Positions 8,378 to 14,937 of a DNA stretch of 17,086 nt are shown here, in pieces (positions within the stretch are counted from its first letter, which is position 1; each line of letters opens with the position of its first letter). The position numbers were made by a program, and so were the translations under genes. Source of the DNA: JBDTNQ01 sp039933635 (GTDB lineage Bacteria; Acidobacteriota; Vicinamibacteria; Vicinamibacterales; SCN-69-37); the NCBI GenBank assembly GCA_039933635.1, contig JBDTNQ010000097.1, forward strand, positions 1-17,086. Reading direction: 5' to 3'. The notes under the pieces are model-generated. The model was given only the letters and a program-made list of their open reading frames with translations, searched no databases and was not told the origin of the DNA.

Positions 8378-9179
8378 TGCGTCGCTCTTGTCACGTGTGC
8401 GTGCGCGAGCCTTGCCCGCGGCGCGGGAAGTCCTGTTTCACCTCTGGAGCCTCAGGAGTCGGCTGCCGCTGAGCCTTGCGGGCCCCGCCAATGGGGACCA
8501 GTTAGTGGTCGTCATTCCTGCCTATCACGAGAGCCGCGTCCGAAATCTCGCGCCGCTTGTGCGGACGTGTCTGCAGTGCCGATTTGTCTCACGCGTCATC
8601 GTGTCGAGCCATAACCCCAACGTCCAGATGCAGCGGTGGGTGCCGCTTCGGGACGCGCGCGTGCAGGTGCGGGAATATGGCCGGCGTTTCGGATGCGGGC
8701 ACGTGTGGAAAGTGGCTCAGGAGGAGGATGCGCCGTACTTCCTGATCGTCGACGACGACCAGCTGCTGACGCCCCGGCAGATCGCGGTCCTCTTCCGGCA
8801 CCTCCAGGCGCGGTCAGACGTACCGCACGGGCTCACGGGTGCGCTTCGGGGGATTTACCAGGAGCGCCGCGACATGGACGTCGATGCGCTCTACAACCTC
8901 TACGCGGTGACCAGGGCCCACGTGCATCGCTACGAGGCTCTCGCGCACGAGCTCGAGACGGCCTACGGTATTCCCCACGCGGATATCGAGTACTTCGCAG
9001 ACGATGTCTTGATCAGCCATGCGGGGACCGGACAGCCACGCATTCATGACGCCGGCTTCATCCTGCGCTGCCGCACCGGCCATACGCCCGGCGTGGCGAC
9101 CTTCAAGGAACAGGATTTTGATGCGCGTCGCCGCCGCGTGGAGGCCGCGGTTCTCGCGATTGCGGCGGAGGTGGGCTGA
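8370..9179 (+). CDS. Glycosyltransferase-like protein (GT-A fold)
   Basis: A 269-residue protein with QLVVVIPAYHESRVRNL near 44-60 (GT-A N-terminal strand and loop), RVIVSSHNPN near 75-84, and YFLIVDDDQLLTP near 123-135 holding the DxD metal site (Asp128-Asp130). A later acidic motif, IEYFADDVLISH near 206-217, is a good candidate for the acceptor or catalytic base region. No membrane helices are seen, so it is probably cytoplasmic or membrane-associated. GTG 8370 has GGGGAG at 8356-8361, eight bases upstream, and overlaps the stop of the preceding gene. Unlike its neighbour it keeps both DxD acids, so it may be the active member of the pair. Donor and acceptor unknown. Confidence 0.72.
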   Translation: MADASLLSRVRARALPAAREVLFHLWSLRSRLPLSLAGPANGDQLVVVIPAYHESRVRNLAPLVRTCLQCRFVSRVIVSSHNPNVQMQRWVPLRDARVQVREYGRRFGCGHVWKVAQEEDAPYFLIVDDDQLLTPRQIAVLFRHLQARSDVPHGLTGALRGIYQERRDMDVDALYNLYAVTRAHVHRYEALAHELETAYGIPHADIEYFADDVLISHAGTGQPRIHDAGFILRCRTGHTPGVATFKEQDFDARRRRVEAAVLAIAAEVG

Positions 9180-9250
9180 ACCGCGTCGGGACCGCAGTTC
9201 ACGACTGGCCGTCCGCACGGGGAGTGTGGCTCGCGGCCCTCATCCCGATC

Positions 9251-9279
9251 TTGACGAGCGTAGCGCGTAACGTTACAGT
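9251..9279 (+). promoter_or_regulatory. higBA promoter, apparently leaderless
   Basis: TTGACG at 9251-9256 and TACAGT at 9274-9279 are separated by exactly 17 bp, matching the sigma-70 consensus at five and four of six positions. The HigB ATG at 9286 lies only six bases beyond the -10, so the transcript should start at or next to the start codon. No ribosome-binding site precedes this ATG, which fits a leaderless mRNA. Confidence 0.6.
9267..9276. promoter_or_regulatory. Palindromic operator GTAACGTTAC for HigA
   Basis: A perfect 10-bp palindrome that overlaps the -10 box of the higBA promoter. HigA-type antitoxins bind short palindromes in their own promoters. The position would let a bound HigA dimer block RNA polymerase. 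Binding by this particular HigA is inferred, not shown. Confidence 0.5.
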
Positions 9280-9285
9280 CGACGC

Positions 9286-9570
9286 ATGAGGCTTCGGCGC
9301 ATTGCGCACAAGGGCCTGCGCCGCCTGTACGAGGAGAACTCCTCGAAGGGTCTGGACGCGGATACCGTGGACAAGCTCCGCAAGATGCTCACCTTCCTCG
9401 ACGCCATGCAAGCGGTGGACGAGTTGCGCGCGTTGCCGACGTGGAAGGCGCACGTCCTGACCGGCGATCGCAAGGGTGTCTGGAGCCTGCATGTCACCGG
9501 CAACTGGCGGATGACATTCCGGATCGAGGACGGCGAGATCGTGGACATGAATCTCGAGGATTACCACTAG
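9286..9570 (+). CDS. higB: HigB-type (RelE/ParE superfamily) toxin
   Basis: A 94-residue protein with the full 'plasmid maintenance system killer' pattern: RHKGLRRLYEE-like start (IAHKGLRRLYEEN, 6-18), LPTWKAHVLTGDRKGVWSLHV (50-70), NWRMTFRI (73-80) and a C-terminal DYH (92-94). HigB toxins are ribosome-dependent mRNA interferases. The conserved Trp-Arg and terminal Asp-Tyr-His parts of the family core are all present, so it looks intact. Toxin-before-antitoxin order is the mark of higBA. The antitoxin follows after a gap of 14 bp. Confidence 0.93.
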   Translation: MRLRRIAHKGLRRLYEENSSKGLDADTVDKLRKMLTFLDAMQAVDELRALPTWKAHVLTGDRKGVWSLHVTGNWRMTFRIEDGEIVDMNLEDYH

Positions 9571-9584
9571 AGGGGAGAATGACG

Positions 9585-9884
9585 ATGGCGATCACCGATC
9601 CGGTTCACCCGGGCGAGTTCATCAAGACGGAGATTATTGCGGCGCATGGGTTGTCCGTGACGGCCGGAGCCAAGGTCCTGGGCGTGTCGCGCCCTGCGCT
9701 GTCGAACCTCCTGAATCAGCACGCGGATCTTTCCGGAGAGATGGCCCTGCGCATCGAGAAGGCCTTCGGCGTCAACATGGACACGTTGATGCGGATGCAG
9801 TCGGCGTACGACATCGCGCAGGCCCGCAAGGGGGCGGGCAAGATCCGCGTCCGGCGCTACCAGACCGAAGCTGCACGCGCGTGA
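9585..9884 (+). CDS. higA: HigA-type antitoxin (XRE-family HTH)
   Basis: A 99-residue antitoxin that neutralises HigB and represses the operon. It opens with the HigA signature ITDPVHPGEFIKTEI (3-17), followed by an XRE helix-turn-helix: LSVTAGAKVLGVSRPALSNLL, about 24-44. ALRIEKAFGVNMDTLMRMQSAYD follows, and the C-terminal tail is basic. AGGGGAG lies at 9571-9577. The ATG at 9579 would be only one base from it, so the ATG at 9585, seven bases away, is the better start (MAITDP). The open frame extends upstream to 9441, but that part overlaps higB and has no family similarity. Confidence 0.92.
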   Translation: MAITDPVHPGEFIKTEIIAAHGLSVTAGAKVLGVSRPALSNLLNQHADLSGEMALRIEKAFGVNMDTLMRMQSAYDIAQARKGAGKIRVRRYQTEAARA

Positions 9885-10063
9885 GAGCCCTCGTCCGGCA
9901 GGAAGGCACCGGGAGTCGAGCGATTGCCCAAGCCCCCTTCCGCATCCGCCTCACGACATCCGCCGCGGCATCGATCCGCGCTATCTCCCAAGTGACGTAA
10001 CCCGAGTCTCACTTGCGTTGCCGATCCGCGGATTCCGCGGAGACGGCGCTCGAACCGCCCGCT
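9885..10063. other. Intergenic gap without recognisable gene
   Basis: Convergent interval between higA and the GH4 gene. It contains two CCGCGG palindromes in tandem near 10027-10039, but no hairpin followed by a T-run that would support a terminator call. A short open stretch reads HDIRRGIDPRYLPSDV; it has no start codon or recognisable family. Confidence 0.4.
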
Positions 10064-11482
10064 TCACGCCTTTGCAAGTGTGCCGAAGCGGTTCGCGATC
10101 GCCAGCGCCGGGTCGAGGGGCACCTCGGCGCGCTCGACACCGGCCGGGACGCTGATGGCCGGAACCGTGCGCAACGTCTTGCCGGCGAACTGGGGCAGGT
10201 AGCGCCGTTCCGCTTCGAGCATTTCGGCGACCATTTCGCGTATCTCCTTCAGGGTGAGGACGGCCGCCGTCAGCGGATCGAGCGCGACCGCCTGCATGAC
10301 CATCTCAGGGTCGCCGGTGAAGCTCGCCTCGACCGTGAGACCCTGCACCAGCACGTTGGTCATGTTGAGCGCAGCGCACTGCATGGGCAGGTTGCCGACA
10401 ACCGTCGGATGCAGGCCCAGACGGTCGACGAAGATCGGCACCTCGACGCAACAGCCGTTGGGGAGGTTCGTGATGTAGCCGTCGTTGCGCACGTTGCCGT
10501 TCAGCCGGAAGGTCGCGCCCGTTTCTTTGGCCTCGATGATGTGCGACGCGTACTCCGCACTGCGCTGGCCCAGCGCCGTTGACTCGAACGACAACGGATC
10601 CGTCGTCGCAAACTTCTCGGCCAGCATCGCGCAGTACTTGTAATAGGCGCCCGTCTCGCCGCCAAACGACGGTTCGTCACAGTAGAGGTCGAGCGCCTTC
10701 TGGCTCTTGCGGAAGTACGGCAAGTACTCGGACAGGTGGCCCGTGCTTTCGGTCATGAAGTAGCCGAAATGCCGCATGACCTCGGCCCGGACTTTCTCGT
10801 TCACGTAGTGGCCCGGCTTCTCGAAATTCGCCTTGAGCGTCGGGTACAAGTCGCGGCCCTGATGCTCGAGCGAGAGGAACCAGCCCATGTGATTGATGCC
10901 GGCGGCCAGGAAATCGATCTCGTCCTTGGGGACGCCGGTGTAGCTCGCGATCAAATCCATCGTGGTCTGGACGCCGTGACACAAGCCGACGAACTGCAGC
11001 CCCGGCACCCGCCCGAGCGCCCAGCAGCACATGGCCATCGGGTTCGCGTAGTTGAGCAGGATCGCCTTGGGGCACAGCGCCTGCATGTCGTGTGCGATCT
11101 CCAGCAACGCCGGAATGTGCCGCAACGCGCGGAACACGCCCCCGGGGCCCATCGTGTCGCCGATGCACTGGTCCACGCCGTACTTGAGCGGAATCTCGTA
11201 GTCCTGCCGGAACTCCTCCACGCCGCCCGCCTGCAACATCACGATCACGTAGTCCGCGCCCCGCAGGGCCTCGCGGCGGTCGGTCGTGGCCATGACGGTG
11301 GCGTCCACGCCGTTGTCGCGGATCATCCGCTCGACGAAGTCCTTCATCTTGTCGAGGCGCGTATGCGTCAACGCCATCAGGCGATACTCGCTGCCTGCCA
11401 AGGCCGGGGTGGCGAGGAAGTCTGCCATCAGCGTCTTGCAGAACACCAGGCTTCCGGCCCCAATCATCGCAATCGTCGCCAT
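10064..11482 (-). CDS. GH4 NAD/Mn-dependent glycosidase (alpha-galactosidase/alpha-glucosidase type)
   Basis: A 472-residue cytoplasmic glycoside hydrolase family 4 enzyme. GH4 enzymes use NAD+ and a divalent metal to cleave glycosides by oxidation-elimination. Visible features are the Rossmann motif MIGAGS (6-11), GDTMGPGGVFRALR (108-121), LLNYANPMA (142-150), CHGVQ (168-172, metal-binding Cys168 and His169) and GINHMGW (195-201, second metal His198). It most resembles MelA-type alpha-galactosidases, but the CHGV motif differs from the CHSV usual there, so alpha-glucosidase or alpha-glucuronidase activity is possible. AGGAG (complement of 11490-11494) lies seven bases before ATG 11482. It lies downstream of the GH32 gene on the same strand. 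Family assignment is firm; substrate is not. Confidence 0.92.
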   Translation of the reverse strand: MATIAMIGAGSLVFCKTLMADFLATPALAGSEYRLMALTHTRLDKMKDFVERMIRDNGVDATVMATTDRREALRGADYVIVMLQAGGVEEFRQDYEIPLKYGVDQCIGDTMGPGGVFRALRHIPALLEIAHDMQALCPKAILLNYANPMAMCCWALGRVPGLQFVGLCHGVQTTMDLIASYTGVPKDEIDFLAAGINHMGWFLSLEHQGRDLYPTLKANFEKPGHYVNEKVRAEVMRHFGYFMTESTGHLSEYLPYFRKSQKALDLYCDEPSFGGETGAYYKYCAMLAEKFATTDPLSFESTALGQRSAEYASHIIEAKETGATFRLNGNVRNDGYITNLPNGCCVEVPIFVDRLGLHPTVVGNLPMQCAALNMTNVLVQGLTVEASFTGDPEMVMQAVALDPLTAAVLTLKEIREMVAEMLEAERRYLPQFAGKTLRTVPAISVPAGVERAEVPLDPALAIANRFGTLAKA

Positions 11483-11534
11483 GTCAGTACTCCTGTCCCG
11501 TCCCGCAGGTCACGCACGTCGGCCCTTCTCTGAG

Positions 11535-11700
11535 TCAGCGCGCGCGCCGGTAGTGTAAGGCGATTGCGCCGTTGCGGAGCGGCTTCGCCGAGACCAGATC
11601 GAGCCGTCGCGTGCTGGGCAGCCCGCTCTGGTACAGGGTCGCGCCGTGGCCGTGATCCAAAGAGCGGCGGAAGTTGCGCGACATCGCCCGTTCGAAGCTC
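11535..11700 (-). pseudogene. C-terminal remnant of a RibD_C/dihydrofolate reductase-like protein
   Basis: On the minus strand, a frame ending at TGA 11535-11537 reads LPSTRRLDLVSAKPLRNGAI followed by ALHYRRAR. This matches the last two strands typical of RibD C-terminal-domain proteins (RLxLVxAxPLxxGxVxLxY). Going upstream the frame is closed by TGA near 11715, with no start codon context and none of the NADPH-binding part. It is therefore at most a scrap of about 50 codons sitting between two carbohydrate genes. The match is short and from memory, so the call is tentative. Confidence 0.38.
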
Positions 11701-11759
11701 AATGACGTCCTTCACGAACGGCGCGCTTCGGTGTCGTCGCAACCATGCGATGGTGGCCG

Positions 11760-13838
11760 TCAGCGGACGGCCCAGGTCGATCGCATCGGGTGAACGGTGA
11801 TTGTCCCGAGCGCTGTCCCACCCTCCGCGAAGATCTTCACGCCATTGCTGCCCGCCGAGGGATACACGAGATCCGTCAGCACGCGCTCACCGTCCTCGGC
11901 GAACACCTCCACGATCGAGTTGTCGACCAGAATCCTGAGGTTGAGTGTGCCGGCGCGGAGGGACAGCGGGGCGGAGTGGACACCGAAAAAGCCGGGCACC
12001 TGAGCAGCGGCGGTGCCGGACTTCGTGCGGTCGATGAAGAGGCGACGGGCCGCGACGTCGTATCCGATCACTGTCTCGTCGCCGTTGGCTCCCGTGAGGA
12101 CCTTGACGCCGAACTTCGAGGCGCCCTGGGGACGGAAGGCGGCCTCGATGTCGAGAAGCGTTCCAGTCGCGGTCAGCGAACGTTCTCCGGTGACGGCCTG
12201 GTTGGTCTCACGAAACGGGGTGCCGGTGCGCAGCGTGCTGAGCTCGCGCAAGGGCACCTGAAACAGTTCGGGCTGGCCATTCACGGTGCGAAGTGTGAGC
12301 TCGCGCGGCTCGCTCTGCTGGCCGCGCCACCACTGCGTCGTCGGAATCGTCATTGACTGCGCGTACTGCCAGTTGTTCAACCAGCCCACAAACAGCCGCC
12401 GGCCATCGGGAGCATTGTCGAACGTGATGCCCGCGTAGTTGTCCTTCCCCCAATCGAACCATGGCGCACGGTCGATGTCCGGCCGTGCGGCGGTGTCGGA
12501 GAAGCCGATGTCGTCGACGAGAATACGTCCGTTGGCCGTCGTGTTGTCGTCGGTCACGACGATTCGCGCTGACTTGCCCGCCAGATCCCGCACGTCCCAC
12601 GCAACCCAGTCGAGCGTGTTGCGTCCATTGCCCGATGCGGAGCGCACCGTCGCACCATCGACCACGAGGGTGACGGTCGGCACAGGCGTCGTCGGGTTCG
12701 TCGCGGCCGTCGCAGGCACCGTCGCTCCAGCCGCAGTGCCTCCGACCAGGAAATTGATATAGCGCCTTGAGATGGTGAACGCCAGCGACGTGAGCGTCCC
12801 GGTCGCGGCCCCCCCGCCGTGAAACGAGTTCAGGAGGCGTTGCCCCTTGTAGCCATTGACCAGCGGCTGGCCACTGAGCGGGCCCTGGGTCGGGCCATCG
12901 CCAAACGCCGTACCCGTCGCAGTCCAGGTCCCATGGCCGGCGGCCTCGAAGTCCGCAAAGGTCGTGGTTCCAGGGGCGCCGGTGTAGGCGTAACGGGCGT
13001 CTTCCTTGAACGTCGTGCCGTTGAAGTCACCGATATAGGCGACCGTCTGACTGCCACCCCAGAGACCGCCCGGGTTCGTACTAATGATCAGCACCCACTT
13101 CTGCCGCGCCGGGTTCCCGTCGACATTGAGCGGGAACATATCGGGCACCTCGTACTGGCCTCCCACCGGCGGAAGCGGCCCCCACTTACTCAGCAGATCC
13201 CACTGCTTGAGGTTGGACGATGCGTAGATCGCCACCTGGTGGTCGTCGGGCATGGCCACGACCATCACCCAGCGCTTCGTGGGCGCGTACCAGAACACCT
13301 TGGGGTCCCGGAACTGGCTCAGCCCGATATCGATGACCGGGTTGCCGGAGTAGAAGGTGAACGTCCGCCCCTTGTCGAGGCTGTAGGCGAGCGCCTGGGT
13401 CTGGCTTCCCGCTCCCGACGCCGTATAGATCGCGACCATCGCCGGATTGCCCGGCGTCCCGAAGCCGCTCGTGTTGTCTTTGTCGATGACGACGCTGCCC
13501 GAGAAGATGCTCTTGTTGTCCGGCTGCCGAGGGATCGCGATGGGGAGGTTTTGCCAGTGCAGGAGATCCCGGCTGACGGCGTGCCCCCAGACAATCCCGC
13601 CGCCTGGCCTCGACTGGTAGAAGAGGTGCCACTCGCCGTCGTGATATACGAGGCCGTTCGGGTCATTCATGAACAGGTTCGGCTGCGAGAAATGGAACTG
13701 CGGCCGCCACGGCTCCTGATAGGGCGGAGGCGTCTGTGCCACCGGATGGCGCGCACCGCTACCGAGCAACAGCAATCCCGCCGCGACCGCCCGCGCCGCT
13801 CCGTGCCCACGCCAGGGTTTCGTTGTCGATCGGATCAT
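11760..13838 (-). CDS. Secreted GH32 fructosidase (levanase/inulinase/invertase type)
   Basis: A 692-residue exported glycoside hydrolase family 32 enzyme that removes fructose from sucrose, raffinose, inulin or levan. Counting from ATG 13838, residues 1-35 form a signal peptide (basic start, AAGLLLLGSGA core, cleavage near HPVAQ). NLFMNDPNG (54-62) holds the nucleophile Asp59. QFRDPK (175-180) holds the transition-state Asp178. QYEVPDMFPL (228-237) holds the acid/base Glu230; the usual Cys after this Glu is Val. Residues about 295-455 (FADFEAAGHGTW to RILVDDIGF) form an inserted beta-sandwich-like domain. The propeller resumes with WFDWGKDNYAG (460-470) and FVGWLNNW (483-490). The C-terminal GH32C sandwich covers about 530-690. 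ATG 13838 was chosen over 13868 because GGGAG (complement of 13848-13852) sits nine bases upstream. Confidence 0.93.
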   Translation of the reverse strand: MIRSTTKPWRGHGAARAVAAGLLLLGSGARHPVAQTPPPYQEPWRPQFHFSQPNLFMNDPNGLVYHDGEWHLFYQSRPGGGIVWGHAVSRDLLHWQNLPIAIPRQPDNKSIFSGSVVIDKDNTSGFGTPGNPAMVAIYTASGAGSQTQALAYSLDKGRTFTFYSGNPVIDIGLSQFRDPKVFWYAPTKRWVMVVAMPDDHQVAIYASSNLKQWDLLSKWGPLPPVGGQYEVPDMFPLNVDGNPARQKWVLIISTNPGGLWGGSQTVAYIGDFNGTTFKEDARYAYTGAPGTTTFADFEAAGHGTWTATGTAFGDGPTQGPLSGQPLVNGYKGQRLLNSFHGGGAATGTLTSLAFTISRRYINFLVGGTAAGATVPATAATNPTTPVPTVTLVVDGATVRSASGNGRNTLDWVAWDVRDLAGKSARIVVTDDNTTANGRILVDDIGFSDTAARPDIDRAPWFDWGKDNYAGITFDNAPDGRRLFVGWLNNWQYAQSMTIPTTQWWRGQQSEPRELTLRTVNGQPELFQVPLRELSTLRTGTPFRETNQAVTGERSLTATGTLLDIEAAFRPQGASKFGVKVLTGANGDETVIGYDVAARRLFIDRTKSGTAAAQVPGFFGVHSAPLSLRAGTLNLRILVDNSIVEVFAEDGERVLTDLVYPSAGSNGVKIFAEGGTALGTITVHPMRSTWAVR

Positions 13839-13969
13839 TGTCAATATCTCCCGTGGTGTCGGTGCCAATAGCGGACGACCAACCGGCCGGCCTCAGCCGC
13901 CGCTCGTGCTCGGCGGGCAAGTCTTGGCTATGTAGATGCTGTGGCGATCGGGTGCCCATTTCATGGAGT

Positions 13970-14242
13970 TCATGCACCGTCCATGCGAGCGAGTGCATAG
14001 CTGGTGCTGCGTCCGCCTTCGGCGTTGCGGACGAGAACGCCACGCTCGACGAGCGGCAGGATGTCACGGAGCGCGGTGTCGTGTGAGCACCTCGCGAGCA
14101 TCGCATATTTGGACGTCGTCAGTTTGCCTTCGAATCCATCCAGGAGGCGGTTGAGGACCAGGCGCTGCCTCTCGTTGATCGTGAAGCCCGCCATCGCGCT
14201 CCAGGAGCGCGCCTCGGCGAGCACCGCACCCAGCGTGGTCTG
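13970..14242 (-). pseudogene. Fic-family protein remnant: C-terminal winged helix only
   Basis: The minus-strand frame ending at 13970 carries LGAVLAEARSW, FTINERQRLVLNRLLDGFEG, KLTTSKYAMLARCSHDTALR and VERGVLVRNAEGGRSTSYAL. This is the characteristic C-terminal helix-turn-helix of Fic proteins of the DUF4172 group. The Fic AMPylation core with its HPFxxGNGR motif, normally about 250 residues upstream, is absent. Upstream of about 14242 the same open frame runs antisense over the FitA-like antitoxin promoter and shows no family similarity. It is a truncated leftover and cannot AMPylate. It could in principle still bind DNA, but no start codon or ribosome-binding site is evident. Confidence 0.7.
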
Positions 14243-14283
14243 CGCGCCGGGGCCGTAAAATGGCGGCGCGTGGCAGAACCTTG

Positions 14284-14319
14284 ACATGCGAGTCGCATGC
14301 ACGCATGCTCGTCGCATGT
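14284..14319. promoter_or_regulatory. 36-bp inverted-repeat operator over the FitA-like antitoxin promoter
   Basis: An imperfect 36-bp palindrome with 14 of 18 half-site positions paired. The outer arms ACATGCGA (14284-14291) and TCGCATGT (14312-14319) are perfect, and the inner GCATGC pair (14295-14300, 14303-14308) is perfect. It overlaps TTGACA (14281-14286), a perfect -35. With 17-bp spacing it also covers a weak -10 CATGCT (14304-14309), and it ends over the antitoxin ATG 14316. FitA-type ribbon-helix-helix antitoxins bind an inverted repeat of about this length in their promoters, so this is very likely the autoregulatory site. Confidence 0.6.
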
Positions 14320-14545
14320 CTCGAATGGTCCAGATCAGGAACGTGCCTGACGCGCTGCACCGCAAGCTGAAAGTCCGGGCCGCAGACGCCGGGCAGACCC
14401 TCTCCGACTACCTGCTGGCGGAACTGGAGCGTGTGGGCGCACGGCCCACACGTGAAGAGATGCTGAGCCGACTTCACAGCCGACGACGTGTGCAGTTGAA
14501 GACACCGCCTCGACGGTCATCCGCGAGGAGCGCGAGTCCGCGTGA
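14316..14545 (+). pseudogene. FitA/VapB-like ribbon-helix-helix antitoxin with one-base frameshift
   Basis: From ATG 14316 the protein reads MSRMVQIRNVPDALHRKLKV, then a RAADAGQTLSDYLLAEL helix and RPTREEMLSRLHSRRRVQL. This is a standard FitA-like antitoxin with an N-terminal Arc-type beta strand. After VQL, near 14496-14500, the frame continues into an Arg/Pro-rich run to 14705 across the toxin gene. If one base is restored there, the frame instead reads EDTASTVIREERESA and stops at TGA 14543-14545. That stop overlaps the toxin GTG by four bases (GTGA), the normal arrangement. The lost end is the toxin-wrapping segment, so neutralisation may be impaired. A true mutation and a sequencing or assembly error are equally possible. 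Confidence 0.75.
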
Positions 14546-14937
14546 TCGTCGTCGACGCGTCGGCGATGCTGGAGTTTCTCCTGCAGACGCCCCTCGGCAC
14601 CCGCGTCGAGGCGCGCCTCTTTCGAGACGGCGAGGATCTCCACTCGCCACACCTACTGGACGTCGAGCTGACACAGGGCCTCCGAAGGCTCGTGCGGTCC
14701 GGTGAGGTCAGCCCGACCCGCGCGGCGGAAGCCATCGAGGATCTCACCGACCTCGATCTCCACCGCCACGCCCATCTCAACCTCTTGATTCGCGCCTGGC
14801 AACTCCGCGAGAACGTCACGGCCTACGACGCTATGTACGTGGCGCTGGCAGAGGCATTGGATGCGACGGTGATCACATGCGATTCACCGCTGGCCAAGGC
14901 GCCTGGATACCGCGCACGAATCGAAGCCATCGAGTGA
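14542..14937 (+). CDS. VapC/FitB-type PIN-domain ribonuclease toxin
   Basis: A 131-residue PIN-domain toxin with the four acidic active-site residues in place: Asp5 (IVVDASAMLEF), Glu42 (LLDVELTQGL), Asp96 (VTAYDAMYVAL) and Asp114 (VITCDSPLAK). Length and motifs are those of intact VapC-type endoribonucleases, which cleave tRNA or rRNA. The GTG at 14542 has GAGGAG at 14525-14530 and overlaps the restored antitoxin stop, so translation is normally coupled to the antitoxin. The toxin looks functional while its antitoxin partner is frameshifted, which is unexpected. Confidence 0.93.
   Translation: MIVVDASAMLEFLLQTPLGTRVEARLFRDGEDLHSPHLLDVELTQGLRRLVRSGEVSPTRAAEAIEDLTDLDLHRHAHLNLLIRAWQLRENVTAYDAMYVALAEALDATVITCDSPLAKAPGYRARIEAIE

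Noticed and set aside
4667..9179. Long opposite-strand open frames across the aminotransferase, P450 and glycosyltransferase genes (e.g. 5195-5914, 5940-6845, 7439-8347)
   Set aside because: They are shadows of the real genes in GC-rich DNA: low complexity, rich in Arg/His/Ala/Pro, and without recognisable motifs.
10020..10045. Tandem CCGCGG palindromes as a terminator for the convergent higBA and GH4 genes
   Set aside because: The stem is short and no T-run follows on either strand.
10736..13871. Plus-strand open frames antisense to GH4 and GH32 (10736-11533, 12819-13871)
   Set aside because: They mirror the coding strand of two clear glycoside hydrolases and match no family I know.
14546..14705. 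Arg/Pro-rich C-terminal extension of the FitA-like antitoxin as a real domain
   Set aside because: It is an out-of-frame reading of the VapC gene produced by the frameshift, and has no domain-like features.
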